Shown: piece by piece, positions 9,539 to 18,982 of the stretch
Layout of the letters: the number at the start of each line of letters is the position of its first letter
Numbering within the stretch: position 1 is the stretch's first letter
Origin: an uncultured Bacteroidota bacterium
Lineage (GTDB): Bacteria; Bacteroidota; Bacteroidia; Chitinophagales; LD1
Reading direction: 5' to 3'
Length of the DNA stretch: 35,652 nucleotides
NCBI GenBank assembly: GCA_903917755.1
Contig: CAIXBT010000092.1
Location: 1 to 35,652 of the forward strand
Made by a program: the position numbers and the translations under genes
The notes under the pieces: model-generated
What the model was told of the DNA's origin: nothing
The model's database searches: none
The model's input: only the letters and a program-made list of their open reading frames with translations

Positions 9539-11677
9539 ATGAAGCCCATCAAACAATTACTTTTAGCTATCAGTGTGCTGGTGGCACTGGGACTGACGGC
9601 ACAAGTGCCTCAGCAGGTCAACTATCAGGCAGTGGCAAGAAATGCTGCAGGTGCAGTATTGGCCAATCAGACTGTGAGCGTTCGTTTTTCGATTCACGAT
9701 GTGTCTACATCAGGAACAGTAGTATATGAAGAGACTCATTCAGGTCTTACTACTAATCAGTTCGGTCTTTTCACTTGCGCACTGGGCGCAGGTACTCAGG
9801 TAGGTTCGGCTACATTCGTCGGTATCAACTGGGGAACTAATGCTAAATATCTGCAGGTTGAGATCGATCCAACTGGAGGCACTAACTATGTAAGTATGGG
9901 AACTACACAGCTTAATGCTGTACCATATGCACTTTATGCTGCGAGTTCTGGTGGAGGAAGCACTGGGCCTACTGGTCCTACCGGCCAGCCGGGCAATAAT
10001 GGCAATAATGGTTCAAACGGATCAAATGGCAGCACCGGTCCTACTGGTCCTACCGGTCCGTCAGGTGTGGGTGTCACTGGCCCGTCAGGTCCTACCGGTA
10101 CAGGTGGTGGCCCTACCGGCCCTACTGGTCCTACCGGTCCGTCAGGCTCTGGTGGTGGATCTACGGGAGCAACAGGTCCAAGCGGTTCTAATGGACTCAC
10201 TGGCCCTACCGGCCCAAGTGGTACCAATGGTAATAATGGTTCGAACGGTTCTAATGGCAGTACAGGTCCGACAGGCCCTACAGGTCCATCGGGCACAGCA
10301 GGTACGACTGGTACGACTGGACCTACAGGTCCGGGCGGTGTGAACGGTACTCTTAACTACGTGGCTAAGTTTACAGCTGCTACTACAGTCGGTAACTCTG
10401 AGATATTTGACAACGGTACAAACGTAGGTATCGGTACAGGATCTTCTAAGGCTAAATTCTATGTGAGGACAGCACTATCTGCTACACTCCCTTATGGTAT
10501 TTATGATTCATTGACCGGACCAGCCAGCACCACTGCATTGTATGCGAATCTATACGGATCGCTGAACGCTCAGGGGGCATTGAATGCCAGTGTGATCGGT
10601 GCTTCTTTCGGTACGACTGCTACAGGCCAGAATGAGGGTGGCGATTTTTCTGCAGCAGGAAGTGCATTTAACATTGGTGTGAGCGGATATGCTTATGGCA
10701 CAGGCACGGCTCCTAATTATGGAGGATATTTCACAGCCTCAGGTGGCAGTACAAACCTTAATGCAGGTGCAAGAGGTAGTGCGCAAAGTTCATCTTCCGG
10801 TGCAAACCTGGGTTTGTTTGCTGTGGCAGATAGCTCTACGAATGTAAACAGAGGTCTGGAGGCAGATGCCATCGGAACACGTAGCGGTTCATTCAATGAA
10901 GGCGTGTTTGGTTCGGCTTCAGCTTCAAACGATATCAACTCAGAGAACATAGGTGTGTTTGGTGTAGCTGACAAGAGCTTAGGATTTAACGTAGGTATCT
11001 ATGCATTGTCTGATACCAGTTTAGGTACTGCTGGTAGCCCTGGACCAAGTAATATAGCCCTTTATGCACAATCTACATGTGCTACCTGTACACAAACCAC
11101 TAGCCTTACAAGCGGTGGAAACAGTATGGCAGGTTTATTCATAGGAGACGTTTCTGTACAGGGCAACATGGCTAAAACCGGTGGTACATTCAAAATAGAC
11201 CACCCGCAGGATCCGGCTAACAAATACCTGATACACTCTTTCGTAGAGAGCCCGGATATGATGAATATCTATAATGGTAATATCACTACTGATGCCAATG
11301 GCGAAGCGATAGTTAATATGCCGGGATATTTCGAAGCGGAAAATATCGATTTCAGATATCAGCTTACAGTGATGGGCACTTTCGCTCAGGCTATTGTTTT
11401 GAAAGAAATAAGCAACAATCAGTTTGTAGTAAAAACAGATAAGCCTAACGTGAAAGTAAGCTGGATGGTGACAGGCGTAAGAAATGACGTTTGGGCACAA
11501 AACAGAAGGGTGGTACCTGAAGTAGAAAAAACAGGAGCTGAAAAAGGTAAATATCTGCATCCTGAATACTATGGCAAGGGTGATGAAGCGAGGATAGGCT
11601 GGATCAATCCGGCTCCTCTCAAATCTAAAACTTCTACTGCTGCCAGACCCAAAGTAGCTACAACTCAAACTAAATAA
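9539..11677 (+). CDS. Secreted collagen-like fibrous protein
   Basis: A 712-residue protein with signal peptide [21 protein letters not shown]. Residues 25-135 ([15 protein letters not shown] to [10 protein letters not shown]) are a beta-rich module found at the N-terminus of many Bacteroidota surface proteins. Residues about 141-270 are collagen-like, mostly GPTGPTGP and GNNGSNGS triplets. Residues about 300-545 contain short repeats such as NVGIYALSD and [10 protein letters not shown] that suggest a trimeric beta-prism or helix. Residues 555-690 ([16 protein letters not shown] to KYLHPEYYG) match a C-terminal module I know from otherwise unrelated bacterial hypothetical proteins. No T9SS sorting domain is visible. 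The architecture suggests a trimeric rod on the cell surface or in matrix; the role is inference. The gene ends at a strong terminator. Confidence 0.75.
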   Translation: MKPIKQLLLAISVLVALGLTAQVPQQVNYQAVARNAAGAVLANQTVSVRFSIHDVSTSGTVVYEETHSGLTTNQFGLFTCALGAGTQVGSATFVGINWGTNAKYLQVEIDPTGGTNYVSMGTTQLNAVPYALYAASSGGGSTGPTGPTGQPGNNGNNGSNGSNGSTGPTGPTGPSGVGVTGPSGPTGTGGGPTGPTGPTGPSGSGGGSTGATGPSGSNGLTGPTGPSGTNGNNGSNGSNGSTGPTGPTGPSGTAGTTGTTGPTGPGGVNGTLNYVAKFTAATTVGNSEIFDNGTNVGIGTGSSKAKFYVRTALSATLPYGIYDSLTGPASTTALYANLYGSLNAQGALNASVIGASFGTTATGQNEGGDFSAAGSAFNIGVSGYAYGTGTAPNYGGYFTASGGSTNLNAGARGSAQSSSSGANLGLFAVADSSTNVNRGLEADAIGTRSGSFNEGVFGSASASNDINSENIGVFGVADKSLGFNVGIYALSDTSLGTAGSPGPSNIALYAQSTCATCTQTTSLTSGGNSMAGLFIGDVSVQGNMAKTGGTFKIDHPQDPANKYLIHSFVESPDMMNIYNGNITTDANGEAIVNMPGYFEAENIDFRYQLTVMGTFAQAIVLKEISNNQFVVKTDKPNVKVSWMVTGVRNDVWAQNRRVVPEVEKTGAEKGKYLHPEYYGKGDEARIGWINPAPLKSKTSTAARPKVATTQTK
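9959..10348 (+). repeat. Collagen-like Gly-X-Y coding repeat
   Basis: About 390 bases encode Gly-X-Y triplets, dominated by GPT, GPS, GNN, GSN and GTT. At DNA level the unit resembles GGTCCTACCGGT with small variants. The tract produces spurious long open frames in other registers, including a proline-rich one on the minus strand. Length differences between strains are likely here. Confidence 0.85.
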
Positions 11678-11706
11678 TTAGCACACAGAAAAAAATCATT
11701 TTAAAG

Positions 11707-11734
11707 CCCTTACTTCATAGTAAGGGTTTTTTTT
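11707..11734 (+). terminator. Rho-independent terminator
   Basis: Perfect 7-bp stem CCCTTAC / GTAAGGG with loop TTCATA, followed directly by eight T. It lies 30 bases after the collagen-like gene and separates it from the next lipoprotein gene. Confidence 0.9.
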
Positions 11735-11785
11735 ATTTTGGTCATTCTACTTGATAGAAAATCATAGCTTTTGTTTGAACGAGGT

Positions 11786-11793
11786 TATATTTG
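11786..11793 (+). promoter_or_regulatory. Bacteroidota -7 promoter element (TATATTTG)
   Basis: Exact TAnnTTTG match 17 bases before the ATG at 11811 and downstream of the terminator. The -33 box is not convincing. The short distance supports the internal start over the track start at 11751. Confidence 0.5.
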
Positions 11794-11810
11794 CCCAACA
11801 AAGAATAAAG

Positions 11811-12464
11811 ATGCACCGTTATTTTCCCTTATTGATCCTCTCTGTGCTGGTCAGTTTATTTACTGATTGTTCTAACAAACCTGCTCCGACAGAAACATTC
11901 GGTGAGCTTGATACCACTGTGATAGCAGCAGATACATCCATGCAGGTCAATATAGATCATTCATATGAATATCAAAAAACGCTCGTGCAGAATGATACCA
12001 CTGTATATGACTTTCTGGCTTATGACAGACCCCAAAAAGGAAGCAACACGATTTGGGAATCAAAATTCATTGTGATAAAAAGGACCAATACCAGACAGGA
12101 TACCGTGATCAAAGACAACAGGGTCGGCCCGGTCAAAGGGCTTTGTCTGGCTGACCTCGATCATGATGGCCGCCCCGAGATCCTGTTTTATGAAGATCAA
12201 TCGATAGACAAATCGCTCTGGCGGGTGCGTATATACAGTCCCGGACCGGATGGGAAATATGCTAGAGTAGTCTGGGGAGATCTGGATCTTAAACCGACTG
12301 AAAATCATAAAGCCGGAGATACCCTCTTTGTTTATCAGGATCATCTCATTCGGCGCTATCCATACTATGAGGTTGGTGATACCTTGGCAAAAGGGGCTTT
12401 CTGGCAGAGTTATCAATTGAATAAGGGCAAACTGGTTCTGGAAAATGAGAAGAGAGTGCAGTGA
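11811..12464 (+). CDS. Putative lipoprotein of unknown function with a VCBS/FG-GAP-like Asp motif
   Basis: The start at 11811 gives MHRYFPLLILSVLVSLFTDC, a lipoprotein signal with the Cys at residue 20 (217 residues in all). The longer track start at 11751 lies upstream of the -7 element and would bury the signal. The motif LADLDHDGRPEILF near residue 120 has the DxDxDG spacing of calcium-binding FG-GAP/VCBS loops, but only one copy is clear. The rest is beta-rich and rich in Asp and Thr. I do not recognise a family. It stands alone between a terminator and the enolase promoter. Confidence 0.62.
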   Translation: MHRYFPLLILSVLVSLFTDCSNKPAPTETFGELDTTVIAADTSMQVNIDHSYEYQKTLVQNDTTVYDFLAYDRPQKGSNTIWESKFIVIKRTNTRQDTVIKDNRVGPVKGLCLADLDHDGRPEILFYEDQSIDKSLWRVRIYSPGPDGKYARVVWGDLDLKPTENHKAGDTLFVYQDHLIRRYPYYEVGDTLAKGAFWQSYQLNKGKLVLENEKRVQ

Positions 12465-12503
12465 TTATGAAAAATATCATTTATGAAAAGACAAAGCTTT
12501 ATC

Positions 12504-12511
12504 TAACTTTG
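12504..12511 (+). promoter_or_regulatory. Bacteroidota -7 promoter element (TAACTTTG) of enolase
   Basis: Exact TAnnTTTG match 40 bases before the enolase ATG. This leaves a 5-prime leader of about 35 bases rich in A and T, as is common for highly expressed Bacteroidota genes. Confidence 0.55.
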
Positions 12512-12551
12512 CCACGTTTTTAATTATTAAACCTTCAATTTCTTATAAAAA

Positions 12552-13838
12552 ATGAGTCAGATAGCAGCAGTACATGCACGCCAGATATTAGATTCCAGAG
12601 GCAATCCAACAATAGAAGTAGATGTGATCACCAGCGAGGGTGAGTTAGGCAGAGCAGCTGTGCCATCAGGTGCTTCTACCGGTAAGCATGAAGCTGTTGA
12701 ACTTCGTGATAATAAGAAGAACGAATGGATGGGCAAGGGCGTGTCAAAAGCCATCAATAATGTAAATAACATAATAGCAAAAGAAATAACCGGCCTGCTG
12801 GTAGATGAACAGAATCTGATAGATGAGGTGATGATACAACTCGATGGTACTGCAAACAAAGCCAAACTAGGAGCCAATGCCATATTGGCTGTGTCTCTGG
12901 CCGTGGCCAAAGCTGCAGCACAGGAATCAGGATTGAGCCTGTATCGCTATGTGGGTGGTGTCAATGCAAACACACTGCCTATACCTCTGATGAATATCCT
13001 CAACGGTGGGGCACATGCAGATAATAAGATCGACTTTCAGGAATTTATGATCGTGCCTACAGGTGCAGATACATTCAGTCAGGCATTGCAGATGGGTACT
13101 GCGGTATTTCATCAGTTGAAAGCAGTATTGAAGAAAAAAGGATATTCAACTAACGTAGGTGATGAAGGAGGATTCGCCCCTAACATTGCCAGCAATGAAG
13201 AGGCTATAGAAACAGTGCTCACGGCTATTGAAGCAGCGGGCTACAAACCTGGTAAGGATATCTATATAGCTATGGATGCGGCATCTACTGAGTTCTATGA
13301 CGAAAAGGCTAAGGTGTATCATTTCCATAAGTCAAACGGCAAGAAATTAACCTCAGATGAAATGGTAAACTATTGGGCTAGCTGGGTCAAGAAATACCCG
13401 ATCATATCCATAGAAGATGGTATGGCAGAAGATGATTGGGATGGTTGGAAAAAGCTAACTGACAAACTGGGTAAGAAAACTCAGCTCGTGGGTGATGACC
13501 TCTTTGTCACAAACGTAACCCGTCTGAAAAAAGGTATCGATGGTGGAATAGCTAATTCAATACTGGTCAAAGTAAATCAGATAGGATCACTCACAGAGAC
13601 CATTAATGCTGTTAATATGGCTAAGAACAATGGCTATAGCTCAGTAATGAGTCATCGCTCAGGTGAAACAGAAGACACTACTATCGCCGATCTCGCAGTA
13701 GCACTCAACTGCGGTCAGATCAAAACAGGATCTGCTTCTCGTACTGATCGTATAGCTAAGTACAATCAGTTACTCCGCATCGAAGAGGAGCTGGGACCAA
13801 TGGCTTACTATCCGGGGAGAACTTTTAAGTTCAAATGA
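12552..13838 (+). CDS. eno: Enolase (phosphopyruvate hydratase)
   Basis: A 428-residue enolase that converts 2-phosphoglycerate to phosphoenolpyruvate in glycolysis and the reverse in gluconeogenesis. The sequence shows [12 protein letters not shown] at the N-terminus, [16 protein letters not shown] near 38-54 and [18 protein letters not shown] near 150-168. It also has GDEGGFAPN near 203, [10 protein letters not shown] with Mg2+ ligand near 285, the catalytic-lysine segment [10 protein letters not shown] near 335, the signature [10 protein letters not shown] near 364, and the C-terminal RTFKFK. Length and motifs are normal for a cytoplasmic bacterial enolase. It appears to be monocistronic with its own promoter. 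Confidence 0.98.
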   Translation: MSQIAAVHARQILDSRGNPTIEVDVITSEGELGRAAVPSGASTGKHEAVELRDNKKNEWMGKGVSKAINNVNNIIAKEITGLLVDEQNLIDEVMIQLDGTANKAKLGANAILAVSLAVAKAAAQESGLSLYRYVGGVNANTLPIPLMNILNGGAHADNKIDFQEFMIVPTGADTFSQALQMGTAVFHQLKAVLKKKGYSTNVGDEGGFAPNIASNEEAIETVLTAIEAAGYKPGKDIYIAMDAASTEFYDEKAKVYHFHKSNGKKLTSDEMVNYWASWVKKYPIISIEDGMAEDDWDGWKKLTDKLGKKTQLVGDDLFVTNVTRLKKGIDGGIANSILVKVNQIGSLTETINAVNMAKNNGYSSVMSHRSGETEDTTIADLAVALNCGQIKTGSASRTDRIAKYNQLLRIEEELGPMAYYPGRTFKFK

Positions 13839-13956
13839 TCTTAGGCTAATAGTCTGGAATATAATTGATAGCTGTCGAAAGACATTGACAGAATCGCTAT
13901 GTTCCATTATATTACAACTATTGATTTGTACTAATTAATCGTAAACTCTTCCGAAT

Positions 13957-15066
13957 ATGTTTCGTATTGCCTTGTTTATTTTGTTTCTGTCCTTCACTGT
14001 TCATTCTGCTAGGGCGGGAGATTATCTGGGTAATAAACTGCTTGAGATCCTCGGTGAGGACAAAAATAGTGATGCAGTAAAGAGTTTTAAAACGCAATTT
14101 ATACTTGACAAAACACTTAAAAATCCTGCTCTTGGTATCAAACTCACTGCTACACACGATTCGGTAAGTATCATCAATGCGATCACTGTCACAGCCGCAG
14201 GATATGATATTAATGATATTAAGTACAAACAATTTAATGGCGTATTGCCATTCAATATTTTGTTTACAGATGATGGCGAGAGTCTGCAGCAAAAACTTGG
14301 ACCAAGCAAAGTAGGCGCTGACGACGACGTAAGACTTAAGTTCAAGAAGGATGGCATTACAGTAAATGTGTATTTTAAAAGTGCAGCCAAGAAGAAGATC
14401 ATTTATATAAAATTTACCCAGAACATAGGTATGGTAGGCCCTTATCGTTTAGATGGCAATCATGAAATGCCTGTCGTAGCTGCTCCTATACCTGCAGAGC
14501 CGGCAAAAAAGGATGTCAAAGCTGTTAACTCAAAACCAGCTACCAAAAATGCACCATTACCTGCAGCTGCCACATTCGGAAAGTCTGCTGCGTCGGGGGC
14601 AAGAATATCTGATGATCCTTTTTACAATGCTATTATGAATGTGATCGAGTCAGGTGAAGAAGAGATGTTTAAGGACATAAAAAAGGCCCCAATGCAAAAG
14701 GCCAATTTTTGGAATTATAAATACACTTATTCCACTTCAGTGACTATCCCCGGCGAAAAGTATAATATGCTTTATAGCTTCCCGTTTCAGACATCACAAT
14801 TGGATTTTGTTTGTGTACTCGAGGAAACCGATGGAGCCAGTTCTATTATTGAAGCCAAATATGTGGAGGTAGAAGCTAAACTCAAACAGTATTTCAAGGC
14901 GTCAGAAGGTTGGTCCTATCACTATACAGTCAATCAGGAAGACCCTAAGGGCATCAAAGATTTTGAATTAAAAAACCCTAAGTTGGGAAGTATCGTGCTG
15001 GATCATTCAATTAATCCCTACGGCAAACACGTGCTGTACCTGCGCTTTCTGTTGCAGTACACTTAA
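13957..15066 (+). CDS. Secreted protein of unknown function
   Basis: A 369-residue protein with signal peptide MFRIALFILFLSFTVHSARA. Residues 20-165 form one region (KLLEILGEDKNSDAVKSF, then DDVRLKFKKDGITVNVYFKS). A flexible Ala/Pro/Lys-rich linker follows at about 170-210, then a second beta-rich region at about 220-369 with FWNYKYTYSTSVTIPGEKY. The first half resembles in layout the small periplasmic proteins that compare two states of a ligand, but I recognise no named domain. Its stop codon overlaps that of galK by 2 bases in convergent orientation. No clear promoter motif was found in the 118-base gap after enolase. Confidence 0.7.
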   Translation: MFRIALFILFLSFTVHSARAGDYLGNKLLEILGEDKNSDAVKSFKTQFILDKTLKNPALGIKLTATHDSVSIINAITVTAAGYDINDIKYKQFNGVLPFNILFTDDGESLQQKLGPSKVGADDDVRLKFKKDGITVNVYFKSAAKKKIIYIKFTQNIGMVGPYRLDGNHEMPVVAAPIPAEPAKKDVKAVNSKPATKNAPLPAAATFGKSAASGARISDDPFYNAIMNVIESGEEEMFKDIKKAPMQKANFWNYKYTYSTSVTIPGEKYNMLYSFPFQTSQLDFVCVLEETDGASSIIEAKYVEVEAKLKQYFKASEGWSYHYTVNQEDPKGIKDFELKNPKLGSIVLDHSINPYGKHVLYLRFLLQYT

Positions 15067-16211
15067 TTTATTATTCGCACACCATCTTCTGCCTGACATT
15101 CATATATCTCACAGTTCAACCCTGTGACTGTAAGATATCGATGAGAAAGTATTTTTGAAAATGACTCAATACTCTTTTTTTGTACCAATGCTATAGCGCA
15201 TCCTCCGAATCCTGCGCCTGTCATTCGTGCACCTAGGCATCCAATTATGTTTTGAGCCGTTTCAGCCAGTGTGTCTAGTTCGAGGCCGCTGACCTCATAG
15301 TCTTCTTTGAGTGATTGATGTGATGCATTCATCAGTCTGCCGAATGTATGCAGGTCGCCCATTCTGAGTGCAGTGGCTGCATGTCTCACACGGATGTTTT
15401 CAGAAACTACATGTCGTGCACGTTTTCTGATAGTTGGGTCGGTTATGATACTGATATCTGCCATGTCAGCATCTACCAGATACTGGCCCTGATTAAGTTT
15501 CCTAGCTTCTATCAAGATTCTTAATGCTTCTTCACTCTCTGCTTTTCTTTCGTTGTAAGCTGATTTGATGAGTGACCGTGGTTTCTTGCTATTCATCACC
15601 AGCAGTGAGTAGTCGTCCAGTTCGAACGGTACATGTTCATACTTCAGTGTGTTGCAATTGAGCAGCAAGGCATGATCTTTTTTGCAATTTGCTACAGCAA
15701 ACTGATCCATGATCCCGCACTTGACACCGATGAATTCATTTTCTACTTTCTGGCATAGCACAGCGAGAGCAGGAAGGTGAATGGGGTTGCCTGCTTGATG
15801 TAACAGTATATAAGCAGTCAATACTTCAATAGCAGCAGAGGAAGATAATCCGGAACCCTCCGGTAGATTGCTGTCAAAAGAAAGGTCAAAGCCATTAATT
15901 TTCAACCCATCATTATATAGAGCATGAATGACTCCAATCGGATAATTACACCAATCATTCTCAGGGTCGTATTGAGATGGAATATTATCTGCTGAAAAAA
16001 TAATCTGCTTTTGATGGCTGCTAGAGTACAGACAAATATTATTGTCCTTACGTTCTTTATATTGTCCTTTAATGCCAAGATTAATAGCTATGGGCATGAC
16101 CAGACCTCCGTTATAGTCTATATGTTCGCCTATCAGATTCACACGTCCTGATCCGAAATAGTGGGTATCGCTTTCTATATTATCTGATTTAATATTATCG
16201 AGGCTCATCAT
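15063..16211 (-). CDS. galK: Galactokinase
   Basis: A GHMP-family kinase that phosphorylates galactose to galactose-1-phosphate in the Leloir pathway. Motifs are the galactokinase signature GRVNLIGEHIDYNGG near residue 22, the ATP-binding loop PEGSGLSSSAAIEV near 120, and motif 3 GARMTGAGFGGCAI near 336. The track start at 16241 lies well inside galT. I chose the ATG at 16211, where ATGATG lets the galT stop TGA overlap the galK start (382 residues). The second ATG at 16208 is almost equally likely. This overlap implies translational coupling with galT. Confidence 0.95.
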   Translation of the reverse strand: MMSLDNIKSDNIESDTHYFGSGRVNLIGEHIDYNGGLVMPIAINLGIKGQYKERKDNNICLYSSSHQKQIIFSADNIPSQYDPENDWCNYPIGVIHALYNDGLKINGFDLSFDSNLPEGSGLSSSAAIEVLTAYILLHQAGNPIHLPALAVLCQKVENEFIGVKCGIMDQFAVANCKKDHALLLNCNTLKYEHVPFELDDYSLLVMNSKKPRSLIKSAYNERKAESEEALRILIEARKLNQGQYLVDADMADISIITDPTIRKRARHVVSENIRVRHAATALRMGDLHTFGRLMNASHQSLKEDYEVSGLELDTLAETAQNIIGCLGARMTGAGFGGCAIALVQKKSIESFSKILSHRYLTVTGLNCEIYECQAEDGVRIIN

Positions 16212-17173
16212 TTCAGTTTTTCTCTTAACAAGGCAGCACATTCATCTATATCTAATGGATTGGCAGCAGCACCTGCTCCCATTTCGCTACCTGCATACCA
16301 TTTGATCTTGTCTTTAGCACGCAGCGGTGGATAGAACTCAATATGAAATGCATAATATTCAGTGCAGTCTTTGTATTGGGGGCTATTGACCGGACTCTGG
16401 TGTATAGACATGATATAAGGAAAAGGACGGTCATATATTTTGTCAAACCCTCTGGTCAGATCTTTTAAAATAGCTGCAAGGTCCCTTTTTTCCGCTAAAG
16501 TAAACTCTGTGAAATTCAGTTTGAGTCTCTTGCTGACTATAAAAACCCCAAACGGATAGTCGGTGAAGTAGGGTATATAGGCTATGAAAGATCTGTTCTC
16601 AAGGACCACTCTTTTTTTATACTTCTTTTCAGCTTCATTGAGATCTTTGAAAAGGTTAGTGCCGTTTTTCTTGAAATATTTTTTGCTGTTGGTCAGTTCA
16701 TTTTTGATCTTCTCAGGTATCCAAGAGTAGGCATAAAGTTGACCGTGCGGGTGTGGCATGGTCACACCTACTTCTTCACCTCGGTTCTCAAATTCAAAAA
16801 TGTACTTGATTCGATCGTCCTTACTCAATTCTTTGTAACGGGTGGTCCAGAGCTCTACTATCTTCAGAACATGATCGTCGCTGAGCTCGTATATCTTTCT
16901 GGTATGTTCCGGAGAGTAGAGCAGTACTTCGCATTTGCCATATGCTTCTTTGACTTTGAATATATTGCTTGTACTGTTTTTAACGGATTCAGGATGCTGG
17001 CTCAGTGTTGGAAAATCATTCGGATATGCCAGTACATCATAATGCGCTGGGACAGTCTTTCCCTCACCCGGACAGAAAGCGCACCAGTTGGCTGGTAGGT
17101 GTGGCCTGTTTTGACGATTTTTTGCGACCATCGTCCAGGTATCGAGCAGAGGGTTATATCTCAACTCAGGCAT
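16208..17173 (-). CDS. galT: Galactose-1-phosphate uridylyltransferase
   Basis: A 321-residue enzyme that exchanges UMP between UDP-glucose and galactose-1-phosphate, giving UDP-galactose and glucose-1-phosphate. The nucleophilic histidine lies in MPHPHGQ (about 141-143, HPH motif). The paired cysteines CAFC at 31-34 match the zinc site of the family. The C-terminal half has SIHQSPVNS and YAFHIEFYPP, also conserved. It is shorter than E. coli GalT (348) but within the range of Bacteroidota members. Its ATG shares one base with the stop codon of the upstream Wzi/RemB-like gene (TAATG), and its stop overlaps galK, so the three genes form one translation-coupled unit. No galE or galM is present in the window. 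Confidence 0.95.
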   Translation of the reverse strand: MPELRYNPLLDTWTMVAKNRQNRPHLPANWCAFCPGEGKTVPAHYDVLAYPNDFPTLSQHPESVKNSTSNIFKVKEAYGKCEVLLYSPEHTRKIYELSDDHVLKIVELWTTRYKELSKDDRIKYIFEFENRGEEVGVTMPHPHGQLYAYSWIPEKIKNELTNSKKYFKKNGTNLFKDLNEAEKKYKKRVVLENRSFIAYIPYFTDYPFGVFIVSKRLKLNFTEFTLAEKRDLAAILKDLTRGFDKIYDRPFPYIMSIHQSPVNSPQYKDCTEYYAFHIEFYPPLRAKDKIKWYAGSEMGAGAAANPLDIDECAALLREKLK

Positions 17174-18924
17174 TAGAACTCGTATTTTCGCATGGCGAAA
17201 TTCATCCTTAACCCTAAGCCAAAATAGAATGTACTGGAACTATATCCTCTGAAGGCACTACTTTTCTCACGATACAACATTTCTGCATCTACATATATAT
17301 TATGCCAAGCCTGATATGAAGCTCTCATGTCAAAATAAACTATGGTCGCAGCAGCTCCCTGACCGATCGTATTTCCCAGATCGTGAGATGCGGGGTCGAT
17401 ACGATATGGATCAGTACCGAAGTTTGAATAGATCGGAGTGGCACCATTGTATGACATTATCGTATCATCACCTACGCGCGATACGATCAGTTTTAAGTTG
17501 ATGGTCCATTTCGGTTTAGGTTGATAGTGCACCTGAGCGAGCACTTCATAAAAATTACTTCCCAGAGGATGTGCCAGAGGCTGATTGTAATTAGTATAAT
17601 CATCGCCGGGGAATGTGGTAGCTGAGTAGGTAAACGGTCTGACCATGTTGAATTCCAGTTGGGCATCCAATCCCGGAGCTATGTCTATATATTTCATGCC
17701 TAGCTGGATACCGAACTTGTTATTTTGCCATCCGTCATGATGAAGAACATGGCTCACATTAAGTTCTGATAGCAGGAACTGACCATAGAAAGACAGGTGA
17801 TTTGCAGCGTTGGCCTTGAAGTAGCCGCCGATAAATTCCTTGTCAGGATTACCCAATGCATGGTCTACAGCACGATAAAAAATGACCGGATTCAGATAGG
17901 AAACATCAAAATTATTACCGTTTCGTCTGGATATATTTCCTTCAAACAAACCCATGTTTAGCCAGTAGGTGATCTTGATGTCCAGTTTTTGGAAGGAACC
18001 GTATTTCTTTTCCAGCAATACATCTCCACCCCTGCTATAGTCTGAAGTGAGTTGTGTGATCATGCTGATGTACTCTATTCTCCAGAAGGTTAGTTTCTCT
18101 TTGAGGAATAAATAAGGCGCTGAATTGTCAGATAGGAAAAGGGTTCGTTGTCCATCTCCCCAGAAATTTTTATCACGACCAAAAGAGATGTTGAGATAAT
18201 CAAGTACATTGACATTCACATAGCCTACAGCATTGAACCAGTTGACACCATCCTGAAATTTGAAGAGGCGTGAACTGTAATCTTTATAATAGGCAACCCC
18301 CGGCACGAAACTTTGATTAGACCCCGGATGAACGGAAGGCATCGAATCATGGTTCATGTTATTGGTGTATTTCGACGATACATATTCGGGCAGACGGGCG
18401 GCATCTCCTGTAGTGGCAGAGTAGAAGCTCAGAACCTTTTTGATATTACCACGAAACTCAACTCCCAGGCTTCTTTCAAAAATAAACCTGCCTCCCTGTG
18501 ATTCTCCTCCCATATGCAGGTCTACGATGGGGTTTACCCGAAGGTCAAAAAGCCCTTTTTTCTTTGATTCAACATGTGCGAAACTGGCCGGTTCGCGATA
18601 TAGCTTTTTGAGGAGTGGATGTTTGGTTTTGCTGATCACACTATCGAGCCATTCGGGGCTGTCGTCCATCAGATATTGCAACTGAAAATCACCAACCTTG
18701 GTTAGTTTCAGATTAGAGAAATGTAGAGCTTCTGCCATACGCGCCACCTCGCTTCTTATGTAAGGTTTGGTAGTGGTGTGTATCATAGGCAGTATCTTGC
18801 CATACTTAATGTCAATACGGTCGATATAATCATAAGTATCTCCACCCAATGGCACATAGGTACCCTGTGAGAAAGCGGATATACTGATGAGATAACCAAA
18901 AGCCAGAAGTAATACTCTCTTCAT
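17173..18924 (-). CDS. Outer-membrane barrel protein of the Wzi (capsule assembly) / RemB type
   Basis: A 583-residue protein with signal peptide MKRVLLLAFGYLISISAFS. A short N-terminal region (25-150) with DTYDYIDRIDIKYG precedes a long stretch with alternating aromatic beta strands, including ISFGRDKNFWGDGQRTLFLS near 245. Its C-terminus ends MRKYEF with a terminal Phe, as in beta-barrels. The GRDKNFWGDG segment fits the capsule-assembly Wzi family, some members of which are annotated as gliding protein RemB in Bacteroidota. Wzi in E. coli binds capsular polysaccharide at the surface; a like role is possible here, though not shown. Overlap with galT suggests supply of UDP-galactose for a surface polymer, or simple co-expression. 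hemW ends 58 bases upstream. Confidence 0.66.
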   Translation of the reverse strand: MKRVLLLAFGYLISISAFSQGTYVPLGGDTYDYIDRIDIKYGKILPMIHTTTKPYIRSEVARMAEALHFSNLKLTKVGDFQLQYLMDDSPEWLDSVISKTKHPLLKKLYREPASFAHVESKKKGLFDLRVNPIVDLHMGGESQGGRFIFERSLGVEFRGNIKKVLSFYSATTGDAARLPEYVSSKYTNNMNHDSMPSVHPGSNQSFVPGVAYYKDYSSRLFKFQDGVNWFNAVGYVNVNVLDYLNISFGRDKNFWGDGQRTLFLSDNSAPYLFLKEKLTFWRIEYISMITQLTSDYSRGGDVLLEKKYGSFQKLDIKITYWLNMGLFEGNISRRNGNNFDVSYLNPVIFYRAVDHALGNPDKEFIGGYFKANAANHLSFYGQFLLSELNVSHVLHHDGWQNNKFGIQLGMKYIDIAPGLDAQLEFNMVRPFTYSATTFPGDDYTNYNQPLAHPLGSNFYEVLAQVHYQPKPKWTINLKLIVSRVGDDTIMSYNGATPIYSNFGTDPYRIDPASHDLGNTIGQGAAATIVYFDMRASYQAWHNIYVDAEMLYREKSSAFRGYSSSTFYFGLGLRMNFAMRKYEF

Positions 18925-18982
18925 TTATAGTGTTTGCGAAGCCAAGATAAAATATTTGGGCTAAATGTGCACAAGGGTAATG

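Noticed and set aside
9934-10296. Minus-strand proline/glycine-rich ORF (GPVGPVGP)
   Set aside because: It is the antisense reading of the collagen-like repeat, which has a signal peptide and flanking domains on the plus strand.
9959-10348. CRISPR-like array
   Set aside because: The repeats are Gly-X-Y codons in frame within one protein, with no constant repeat and unique spacers.
11135-11668. 177-residue minus-strand ORF
   Set aside because: It lies wholly within the C-terminal part of the collagen-like gene. Its composition is odd and it has no family features.
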